Shown in pieces: positions 1-10,700 of a DNA stretch of 64,000 nucleotides. Under the pieces are notes generated by a model. It ran no database searches. It saw only the letters and a list, made by a program, of their open reading frames with translations, and was not told the origin of the DNA. Each line of letters starts with the position of its first letter. The first letter of the stretch is position 1. The position numbers and the translations under genes are program-made. Location: NCBI GenBank assembly GCA_964036275.1, contig OZ038440.1, positions 9,647,690 through 9,711,689 of the forward strand, read 5' to 3'. Source of the stretch: Litoditis marina (lineage: Eukaryota > Nematoda > Chromadorea > Rhabditida > Rhabditidae).

Positions 1-254
1 GGTATACTGTTTGTGAGTATACAGTTTGACAGAACCGTCTCATCCAAGCAGTAAAAAACTACATCCTATGTGTTTTCGATATCTGTGCACTTTTCAACGT
101 CTGGGTAGCTTTAAACGTGTCGTTTAGGAGTTTTTCTTGCTCAGACTCAAATAATATTCAATCAAGGTTATTTGTTATTGCTCTGCAAATCTTTTGCAAT
201 TATTTACAAATCTTACACTCTATTTCTACCCCATGACTTCATTACCTGTTTCAG

Positions 255-772
255 TTACACGCCTCTGTACGTTCTTTCGGTGGACGTGATATCTCTGATG
301 ACCATAGTTGCCTCCTGTCTCCGTCTTCCCATCTACGTCACGTGTCAACCTCTGCTCAGAAAGGAGATGTTCCAATTCATATGTGGGTTATCGACTCAAA
401 CGCAGTCACCGTGAAACACGTCAGAGAACGTGACAAAAAATGGCGCACAAACACAAATGCAAGCTCAAGCTGCCTTCTTTGTCGGTTTAGCAAAGCGCTC
501 TCTCTTAAAATGTCAGCTGGTAGAAAAAACGTGATGGCTAAACTTGACAGATATCATCTTATACACATATACAAGTTTCATTGTGGACTATTATGCATTT
601 TCATTTTAGAGTACCGCTTCTTTTAAATAATTGTTTTCCAGCGCAAGTGTGGAAACGTAAGATAATGTCCCGCAGAATGACCCTGATAGAAAACTGTCAG
701 AAGCCGGAAACCCTTCTCAACATTCAACCAGATTCGCCCAGCAATGACAACAGCAAAGTGGAATATGTTTGA
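255..772 (+). CDS. C-terminal two exons of a probable seven-transmembrane receptor (5' partial)
   Basis: Two exons are supported: 255-382 (acceptor TTTCAG, donor GTGGGT) and 642-772 (acceptor TTTCCAG, stop TGA). The phases agree across the junction. The first exon encodes a hydrophobic helix followed by LPIYVTCQPLLRKEM, which resembles the end of TM7 (an NPxxY-like LPIY) and a basic helix 8 of rhodopsin-family GPCRs. The second gives a basic, polar cytoplasmic tail (QVWKRKIMSRR...) ending in SKVEYV. The remaining six helices would lie left of the window. No ligand class can be inferred. The GPCR assignment rests on one helix and its tail, so another polytopic membrane protein remains possible. 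Confidence 0.5.
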
Positions 773-2644
773 ATAACAGTTACATTGAAGTAAAACCTCT
801 TAACTAACTAACATAATATAGTTACAGGTAAATAATCTACTCACTATTTCAATTATTGTAGTTTGCAAATACTTTTCTTATGCTTTCAGTGTGTAATCGT
901 TCTGCTCCCTCTGACTTTGTTAGATACAAACCGAAAAATTTGTTTCACTGAAAGTACAATCAGTTTTTGTCTTTAATGAAGTGGTCAGTACAACATGTGG
1001 GGACGTTAGAAATTTTGCAGTTACACTCTGCTCGGGATATCTCACACGTTTTACACGTTTGACCGTATGTCACAGTTTGACATTCTCTAGTATGAAAGTT
1101 TTAGTTTTCCTTTTCCAGAAATGTTTATTTTGTTGATGTTTTCTTTTTTCGTTTGTGTGCCTCTTAGCGTTTGCTTAGTAACAGCTATCTCACGGGTTGT
1201 CTAAAGTTTGCTTATTATTCGGCTTAATGAAGATTCTTATTGGTGAAATGTTCAGAAGCAATAGTTGTTGAACAATTGTTCCCTAACTGTACAATTTCAA
1301 ATATTATCGGAACAAAATAGTTCTTTACCACTTCAGCAAAAAATATGGAGTGATACGGTATGAGACATGTGGATGGAATGAATACGCAAGCCCAACAATT
1401 ATTCTCCTCTCCAATGTAAACAAAATCAAGTTACAACCTTGCCTCAAGTACATATGAAAGGTCCACGTTTTTGGATACTATACGTGACAACCAAAATATT
1501 CATTAATAAATTGTTCAATCTAAATAGGTATGGAAACAACCAATTTCTATAAACAATATTTTCGAGTGTATAGTTGGAAATATGGCAATCATTCAACCAT
1601 ATATATATTTGAAACATTGTAGAAAAACCATTTATTGCATCGTTTTGATCACTTTTGTACAATACAGTTTGAACTAGTCAATAGCACATTGAGTAACACT
1701 TTGAACTGTACACGTTAGGTGAATGATACATTCAACATAGTTCTGATAAAAAAGACCGGGGGATAACCACTAAACTAAGTGAGCAACTTTGCACAATTTT
1801 TTTTGCAGATTTGATTACAATTCTCAATGTGAAAACTTTAATACAACACGAAATTTGAGCTATCCTCCGGTCTTTTTCAAGAAACATAATTGGCAAAAAC
1901 CTCAGAAGATTTCTGTGTGAGCTCATGTCGTACCAATCGTTTCATGTGATGATTCCATTGACTTCGCACCTTGAAATAGTTGGTTGACATTTCTCCGTCA
2001 AAAAAATTTCAAAAACTTGTTTTCCATCGTTTTCAAGTAGCAGAACATTTATATTGTCTCATACTGAACGAATAATAACATTCTTTGTACCGGGGAGAGT
2101 GATCGAGATCTACTTCTATGTTTCTCGAAATGGACTAGAGCTCTTTAAAAATCTAACAGAGCGTAACTGTAACTGGGAAACTTTAGCCGAATTAATGATC
2201 GAATTGTGTAGAGAATCGAAAATCTAACAGAGTGACCTTTTCAGTTTTCGGTTTAAAATTTGCAACTGTTGATGGAGCAACTGTTTTGTTTTCAGTTCAT
2301 GTGGAAAAAAACTTGTGTTTTCACAAGACGTTCTCTTCAATTATTTCTCGAATCATCCCCCACCTTCTTTCAAAATGTCAGCCAAATGAACATCCATCGG
2401 TACCGATTCCTCGTGTGCGGCGGTAGACAAAACGTGAGCTTTCATCGTCGGTGGTCCTAATACAAAACATTCGTTCGTCTTATTCAAAAAGTTTTAGCCT
2501 TGTGAATGTAATTTCATCTTGTGTCGAAAAAATGTATTAATGCATGCGTCATGAATGCATGCATAATAATAAAAAATAAATGTATGCACATTTATGGCTT
2601 TTCTTGAAAATATTCCAAAATATTTTCGACAGAGTTTACATTAC
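773..2644. other. Intergenic region, no gene seen
   Basis: AT-rich spacer between the tail of the plus-strand receptor and the tail of the minus-strand InaF gene. Open frames here are short and AT-driven, with no family resemblance or paired splice sites. The only structure seen is the inverted-repeat element at 1748-1880. Confidence 0.6.
1748..1880. repeat. Small inverted-repeat element (MITE-like), AAAGACCGG ends
   Basis: The left end AAAAAGACCGGGGGATA and the right end TATCCTCCGGTCTTTTT are reverse complements with one mismatch. They enclose about 100 bp of AT-rich non-coding DNA. This is the only copy noticed in the window. Confidence 0.5.
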
Positions 2645-5600
2645 TTAACTGTCATCAGCTGGAAAGTGTACTGTAGAAGTCTCAGTAGGAATGATGTCGA
2701 CTATACCTGTACTATGTAGTCCCGGGCGATCTGTTTTGATCGTATCAAAATACTTGGCAGGATGAGCTCCGCTTTCGTTTTGCGTAACCTGAGTGAGAAT
2801 CAATATTCCAATGAATAAACATAACATTTCAGAAACATATTATCAAAGATACTCGAGAATATGATTCATGAGTTTCCTAGCAGAGATCTTGTGTATTTTC
2901 CAGGAGATTATCATAGGTCCGTAGGGCTCAGAGGGCGTTAATCAAAACTTTCTAACAACCATCACTTCCGCATTCAATTTTGTTTCAGTTTCAGACTTTG
3001 TGATTCGAAAACTAAGTGAAATAAAAAAACTCACTTTGTGAATATATCCCGGATCCCACATATAGATGTAATATACACTCAACGAGAGCGCAGGGAGAGA
3101 AACAAAAAATATATAGCCGAGAACAGTGAGAAAACGAATCCACCTAGAATTGAAAAGTAAAAACACAACCCGTGTAAAATCTGAAATTATCTCTAAATTC
3201 ATGAACTTGAAATGTTGTATTGCTCCCAAATTTTTGATTAGACAAGAGTTGTAGGAAAATATTTCTTTTATACTTCCGAATTTCAGCTGGGAAATAATAG
3301 GGTGTTAGAAAATACGTCGCATTTAGTGTTCACTAAACGTAATGGCGTGTCACTGAGTAATTAATATTATTGAAGGAGAGCGAAAGGCTAATTTCACTTA
3401 GAATGACACAATCGCATAGTGAGTCACTATCCTACATCTACAATGTATCTGAAGAGAAATTTTAGTTTGTTATTATGAAAATTGATTGGACTATTGGACA
3501 TGAAGCCACGGCATTTCTGAATGAACATCGAGTAAATGAAATTTCACCGCTCTTGGAGAAAAGCTCAGTTATACAGTGAATATGCACTGTATTAGTTTAA
3601 ATACGTATTTAACCTTTGAACTGGGACAAAATAACCTGTCTGGATCGTAGGAGCATAGCGTTGGTGGGTCTATGGAATTAGATTTTGGGGGAAACAGCAG
3701 CTTCATGGTTGTTTTGGTGGAAATGTCAGAGTTTGACGTGGTTACTAGTGAACACGCCCCCCCCCCCCCCCATCTTCCTCAGATTTCGGGCCAAAATTCC
3801 CAAATTCAATTTAAACACAGCAAACATGTTTATTCCAGCACGACGGGGGGACTCACTTCTTATTCTCCCTCTGAGTGAATTTGGCCCGCTTGTCTGAGGT
3901 GTACACGGGTTGTTTTTGACATCGACGGTTGCGCGAGGAGTAGTTATTTAGGTTATTATAGTTTATCATATCTGAAAACAGAAAATTTTCACAAATGGAA
4001 CTGAAAACAATGTAGGTTAAAGTATAAAGTTGGAAAGAAACAGTTTAGTTATTAAACTTGTAAACTTTAGACAAATCAAATATTCGAGCATATTCATAAG
4101 GTGGGATTGAAATTCGTGGGTCCGCCATGATAAAGTGAGGAGCGGCCCGGCTCCGAATCGATCTACCAATTCCAGTCTGCGTCTCCCTCCCAGCCATGCT
4201 CTCTAGTTCACTCTAACCCAGTGGATGATAAAAATAATGGGATCTGCAGCAGCTACTCAAAAATGTTTTGCACAAACAGCTGCTTTTAATGATACAATCT
4301 AAAATGCTCGCCTAGCTACTACAAATTATATTGAGTCGTGAACGTAATGAACATTGAAATGTAGCCAGCCTCAAATTGACTACCTTTTAACCAGAATGAT
4401 GCTCCTTCAGATACATTTTGTTGTTTTCAGTACATTATTGAGGATTTGAAATGGAATTCAGCACCTGTTTCTTACATAGAATGAAAATACGTGCTTGCAG
4501 AAAATGTTGTATGCAGATAGACCGAACGCCGAAAATTGAATAACTTCATTCTGGTTTTTTGAAAGCTTCTTACTTTTTTGAGAACATGAATTGAACACCA
4601 ACGAATCTTCACAAAGGTGAAACTTCAATACTTTGCCGTGACGTAAACTATTAGTTCAACACAAGACAATCTACCATGTAAAATTGAGAAATTTGCTAAT
4701 CAACCTCATTTTTATAAGGCCCCTATTCATCGGTTACTTTCTCTGAGTTAACCAATGAGGTCAATCAACAGCTGATCAAAGATCAAAATTTGGGCATGTT
4801 TTCGAGGAGACCTCGCTTTCAACTGTGAAAAACAAGGAAGACGAAAACAAAACCAATTCACAAGGGGTGGGGAGCAACGTGAGAAGCCTCACATATTCTA
4901 ATCAATATCTGCTTGGAACAATGGTCGGTTTTCCGATGCAAGTTATATTCACGTAAACATGTAAACATGTAAAGCACCAGTATACTCTTGGTCAATCGCA
5001 AAGTCACGTGAAACATGTTGAACCCAGCAGATTTTAGAAACGTGCAATGACAAAGTGCACGATGCCTAATTAGAAGGCTAACTTCACGTGACTATCCAAT
5101 TTACTTTTATTTTACGTATAGGTGTGTTACATTTTCTTGTCGCCTTGTTCATTCAGATCTGTTATAGATAATGAAATTGACTCTGCATTAACGAAAAAAT
5201 TTGAATAATCAGTTCAAGATGTAGATCGAGTCTATATTCTAGAAACACGTTGTGTGGTTCGAATATTAATTCATGGAAAGTTCTTCAAACAGACATGACT
5301 TACGAAGCGACTGTACCAAATACTTAGAAAGGTTGATAAGAACAAAAGAACTGATATTTTCTCATTCCTACCCAATACAATTGTAGCAAAAGATTTTTCA
5401 TTTCGGAAGTAACTGGTGAAACCAATTCACAGTTTTCTCATTTGACTATATGATGTTGGCGGACCGAGACGACCCTCGGGCGGGAGACTGTATGAATCAA
5501 ACGTCTTTGTAAAAACGTTGTTCTGTTTCGAAGGTTAGTTAATGAAAATTACAACTCGAATGGCACATGCTCAAAATCGCTCTCTCAGTCATTCCATTTT

Positions 5601-6559
5601 GAGCCGATACCTGCTCGAAATCGCTATGTAAAAGAGGAGTTTAGAGCAAGAGAAATGAAAGTATTAGGTTTCGCCCGTACTCCGTATCAATTATGTTTAG
5701 GGGACAGAAAGGAAAGTTAATATGAATAAGCTTATCAAGAGAAACCGATAAGTATAACTTTCAATTCAAATTAACGAATCTAATTTGCATACGGTTAACA
5801 CGTGTTTGCCTGTTTTGACGCGCGCAAAGTTATATTTGGGTACCCCGGGATATATACCTAAACTAGCTTTCCTTTCTGCCCCCCCCCCTTTAAATGGGAG
5901 TAGAGAAAGAGATACTGTATTTTGATGGAACAGTTCACAGATTCAATATAATGCCTGAACGGTTCAACATTCTCTGTAAAAAAGACTGCAAGACGTAGAA
6001 CAGGTCCAGTTCTAGCAGCTAAATATTAGAGTTCCACAGATGTTTTTGAAAATTTGTTGTTGTGTTAGGATAAGATTAGTCAGTCCGTAAATCATACTCT
6101 TCGCCTCCGAACCCAGACCAAATCATGTGACCTCTTACGAATCAGTTAAATAGAGTTAGAATAGAACAGAATAGAAAAGATTTATTTGTGATTTAACACG
6201 TGACTTCCACATAGTATTTGGCACTTCAAATGAGTAAATGGAGGAAAAAGTTGAGAAGAAAAGGGTTATGGTTACCCTGTTACGCGCACATAATATTACA
6301 TGCAATTTAACAGTGCTGGACGACGGTGATTGAACCAAATAGTTTGTGGGACAATAGTTATCTTGAAAGAGACGTCGTAATGGAGATATGTTTTGAGAAG
6401 AGATCATTCAGATTGGCATGTTTTTCTGGGATGAGATGTATGCACGTTGGCTGCGCTTAAGAAGTTGAAATACTTAATTTGACGTTGACTCGCCGGCGGG
6501 TTGAAGGGGTCGCCGGGTATCGCCTGTGACCTCACCGGCGACTCGTCACAGAATTCCAT
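2645..6559 (-). CDS. InaF-motif-containing single-pass membrane protein
   Basis: Three exons on the minus strand: 6559-6474 (ATG at 6559), 3143-3035 and 2788-2645 (stop TAA). They sum to 113 codons, giving 112 residues. Exon 1 is a hydrophilic N-terminus ending in QRQIK. Exon 2 carries the InaF motif: a basic-aromatic start (KWIRFLTVLGY), a hydrophobic helix (residues about 29-58) and the YYIYMWDP end typical of the family. Exon 3 is a polar tail. Drosophila INAF proteins are TRP-channel-associated small membrane proteins and vertebrates have INAFM1/2, so a channel-accessory role is the family-level expectation, not shown here. The AAG codon for Lys28 is split by the 3.3 kb first intron, and rejoining it recreates the motif's leading Lys. 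An upstream in-frame ATG at 6628 would add 23 residues. Confidence 0.75.
4980..5121. repeat. CACGTGA-TIR MITE, copy 1 (InaF intron 1)
   Basis: About 140 bp. The left end resembles TACTCTTGGTCAATCGCAAA followed by GTCACGTGAAAC. The body contains AACGTGCAATGACAAAGTGC, and the right end is the inverted TCACGTGACTATCCAATTTAC. The same layout recurs at 12369, 17524, 35262, 37552 and 42244. TA at the element edges suggests a TA target site (Tc1/mariner-like), by inference. Confidence 0.7.
5699..5890. repeat. GGGGCAGAAAGGAAAG-TIR element, copy 1
   Basis: The element begins GGGGACAGAAAGGAAAGTTA and ends with the inverse, CTAGCTTTCCTTTCTGCCCC. The interior has a GCGCGC stretch and a TACCCCGGGATA segment. 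A diverged copy with the same ends and interior lies at 21033-21212. Non-coding. Confidence 0.65.
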
Positions 6560-7718
6560 GGTAGCTGAAACGGGATGAGATTTATTCTTTTTATCAGAGT
6601 TGGTGGCACAACTAACGAGGTAACTCAATTGTGATATCAGTATCTATTGCAGAGGTATACCGTCCTTCCAACTTCATTGCACATTTAGTACTCAAGGTCT
6701 TTATATTCGTATTTGGCGAACAAACAGTACAAATATTACAATTTTTTCTCATTTTCATAAGGACATATTCCCGAGCGAGATACATTAGGTTCTTTCCCGC
6801 TGTGTTTGTAGTTTGATCCCGTCACGTTTTCTCCGAACTATCATGAGATCAAGACACAATTGTGCTTTTCACTCCTTATATACTCTATTTCGATCTTGAT
6901 CAGGCGCGGTAGAAAAACCTCAAAAAACTTCGTGGGCAGCATCGTACTATGTCATAAGTAGAAGTTCCCGAGAAGCTCGTGAGATGATCATGAGGTTCTC
7001 AGAAGGTTGGATGGATTACTACTCCGCCGGTATTTGCCACTCATTGGCGCACGGGTAACGGACTGCGGCCGCTGCGCGTATCCAACTTTTAGATTGTCGC
7101 ATATATCGGAATTAAACTACAAGGTCATTACTCTCTCTCGATATTTCTCAGTATACTTCATGTGCCCATTGCCGCATGGTCAAAGGTGTGCTAACTGCAG
7201 CGGCTGCGCGGTTCAGTGTGGCCCGGTCAGTGCCTTTAGCCCCGCCTCTTGGGTGTAATCGCTAGGCGTCCCCCCCCCCGCCGCAATACATGCCGATAGG
7301 CCTACTTTCCCCGTTCCCCACAATAAACTGTTCGTTTATTAGCTTTTTTGTGGTTTCTTTTTGTAACAAATAAACAATTCATTAGATTTAATTATGAAAT
7401 TGCCTTAAACTACAAGTATATTTGTGATTATCCATTCATTTCACGTGAGGAGTTTTGTGTATTAGCTTTTTCGTAGTTTTTCTGCAACAAATTGAGAGTT
7501 TATTCGACCTAGTTATTAGGTTACCTAAAACTACATATGTTTTCGTGTTCATTCGTTCATTAACGTATGAGAGTTTGTTTTGTTAAAAAGTGTTTTTCTC
7601 ATACATTTCTCACTCCATTTGTCTGAATATCTATATTCCACTATCTCTCTTTCATATTTCAATTCTTCAACTAAAAACAAATTTTTAAAAAATTCCAGCT
7701 GTTTTATGACCATTTGAG
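6560..7718. promoter_or_regulatory. Divergent intergenic region between InaF gene (-) and kindlin (+)
   Basis: The two start codons point away from each other across 1.16 kb, so both promoters should lie here. A possible kindlin 5' UTR splice acceptor (TTCCAG) is at 7693-7698. A partial GTAGTTTGATC hairpin element occupies about 6800-6857. A more GC-rich stretch at 7000-7260 has two related CTGCGG/CTGCGCG blocks and a run of C at about 7270. No TATA box or initiator was identified with confidence. Confidence 0.4.
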
Positions 7719-10700
7719 ATGGCTCATTTGGTAGAGAATGGAATGGTGTTGGGCGATGGCTCGTGGAGTCTTCCCATACTCATTACCGACATGAATATTC
7801 AAAGGTCCGCATTGTTTTCTGTTTAGAATTTTCTTAACCCGAATATGAAAAATTCAATTTGAAGTACTGATCTTACTGTATTCATTTTGTATAGAATAAA
7901 GAATGAGATGTTATATCGGTTATACTTCGTCTTTGGGTTATTGAGTTGCAGTTTTAAATAGTAAAACACTTGCCCATTAGGCAAAATGCCGAGATTAGTG
8001 AGAAACTATCTTGAGAAATGACAAGCAGTTTGCAAATGACGATTTAAGAGAGTCTTTGTTTACTTTAAATAGTTGTATTTCAGAAGTCTGTTCGTCAGAG
8101 GAGATCTACATATTGGTGGTTTGATGCTCCGTCTGGTGCAGGAAGTTGGTGAGTATACTTGAAGTAAATAGTCACGTTAAACGTGAAGAAACGTTATATT
8201 ACTAACTAACAACTATTTCTGTTATTGGTTGGTTCTCTATTATTTAGCATGCACCATTCTAATTTTGCCATTGTTCATCGATTTTTCATCAATTTGCTTG
8301 TTTTGCTTATCATCTTCATTTCTCGTAACATTCCTTTGCGTTCCTAACATTTCTATAATCAACGAAGAAACACGTGCAGCACGACGAATTCAAAGCATTG
8401 GCGATTCTCTAGTTCATTATTTTGGTTTTCTTTATTCATATTATTCACGTGAATCAACGTTTGAATGAGATCCTGCTTCTAAGTTATCTTCCTATTGATA
8501 AAGATCGTATTTCTTGGTGCTATCCCTAGATTGGTTTTATCTTCTTGAAGATTTGATCACACTTCTCATAAAATCATTGATGCTTTGTACTAGCAAAACC
8601 GCCTCTACTATTTCATGCAAATCTGCGATTCGCTTTCTTTGATTTCGCGCGCGCCAGCCTCTTTTTTCGACCGCTCGCGCACTTTTCCACGATTGATGTG
8701 TTTTGTCCGATTGTACGCGAATTACGTTTGGATCATTTTTCTAATGTAAGGAACCAACCCTCCTCCGTACAAAATGACAATCTTTTGGAGATTTTTTGTG
8801 TTAACGCGTTTGTTACTACAATCTGCAAAAAAAACAACTGTGAACTTTCTACTCCACTTTCTTTCTGCTTGGCAAAATGTCAGCTTTTTTTTTTCTCAAA
8901 TTCCCGCGTCACACTGACAAACTTTGTATTCTGTCAAACTTTCTTCTCAATCTAATTTCATTCTATATCTAAGTTATTTCTACTCTGTTCTGCATAATCC
9001 GTCGTAGAGGAACGACTACGTTTGGTAATTGAATCAAAACACTCCAATTATAGGATCATACCACCTCGTTTCGGTGCAGTAATCAAAACCGACTATATTT
9101 CTACTCTTTCATCGTTTTCTTTACTCTATTCTATCTTCCTATCCATCCCGAATGGCGGGTATTTCTTCTTTTGATCCTTTTGCCATAGGCATCCACCCCC
9201 TCCTGTTACACATCGAGTGTCAGGCCAGAAAATAGGGCAGAAACAACATTGATTGGCAGGGATAACATTGGTTTGCAGGTAGAAAATGAAAAGAACACCA
9301 TTTTCCAATTGGGGCTAGTTTGGACTTTGGTTAAACAAATAAATATAATGTAAGAATGTAACCGATCCGTTTTCACTAATTTGTTCATACCCTTTTTGGC
9401 AATGCGATAAAAACTTTATTCTTCTGAATAGACGTACTTCATACTTCTAGTGAAAAGCGTAGTCACGTGAAACGTCTTCAAGACATCAGAATTCGACCAC
9501 ATTCACTAACAATTACCCAGTTACTAGCGTTTCCCCACGTTTTATGGTTCTATTCCATTCATTTATTTAGCTTACTTTCTACACTCACTTCTTTGGGGTT
9601 CTCTTCCATGCTTGACTATAGTTTCCTTTCCGGGCTACTAGCCGAGTATTGATCGATGACAATGCTGACTCAAGCCGTACCATACAATGACGTGATCGAC
9701 AGTCATTGTCTAACGGATCGAAATGCGTGGAACTTTCGGAAAGGAAATTGAGAATTGGTGCTAGTAAAACTATAAAATCAATGTCACGTAAAACGTGTGA
9801 CACATCAAAAATCTGAGAAAAACAAAGATTGAGTTGTCTCATGTTACAACACACATCTCGTAACTCGAATTCGGTGTATTTACAATCGAGTTCTTGCCAA
9901 TCAGCGTACTTCTGAGAATATTTTCCTAAGAAGTTGAGAAGATTTCGAGTTTTCAAAACTATTTTCACCATCCTATTTGGAACCTTCTTTGGAATGATTT
10001 TTTCTTCAGTTTTTCTCAGTCTCACTTATATGTACGAACATCCCCCTAGCTCAAGGTTCACTGCCCACGCCATACACTTATTATTCTGTTTGTCTAATCA
10101 GCTTTCGCTCAATGTTAGTATAATGGAGGTGACCGCTTCCGCATAGATTTCTTCTCGTGCGTAAACAATGGCTATCGATTTCAGGTGTCGCGGTAATGAT
10201 CCGTGAACCGTAAATCAGTTTTAAAGGAACAATTAGGGTGATGCATTCAAAATTTACAAAACTGACGATTTCAGTAGTTTTCACTTTCCATAGTAACTTC
10301 CATAAGTCCAGACACCTTGTTGTTATTCAACTTTTTTTCATAATTTGATAATTTTTCCATCATTCTCGAGGTATTTCTGGTCATTTATAAAGTTCAGAAT
10401 CGTACTTGTTTGTTTTCACAAATACTCCTCTGTAAGTCATAAACTTAGCATCTCATCGAACAATAGCCTAAATTAAAGGCGACATCTCAGCTATGGATGT
10501 AGATATGGCGTGCTTCGGCAGCCCCCATCGCTATGTATAACTCATTTACGATCTAATAGGGGGTCACTGCGTACTAGAATACAACATAACGAGCGGGCAA
10601 ACGATTGTGAGGGCTTTCTCTATCTCTCTCACTCTCTCTTTTCTCTATCTCTCTGTCTCTCTCTATCTCACTCTCTCTCCAAATGTAGTCCTGAATATAT

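Noticed and set aside
3755..3775. Runs of C here and at about 5880, 7270 and 43237 as regulatory signals
   Set aside because: Simple homopolymers with no shared context. The one at 5880 is just at a MITE end.
9585..10025. 146-codon minus-strand frame in kindlin intron 2
   Set aside because: No domain, no splice partners. It overlaps CACGTGA repeat debris and has AT-driven composition.
10505..10530. GTGCTTCGGCAGC resembling the start of U6 snRNA
   Set aside because: Only about a dozen bases match. The rest of U6 is absent.
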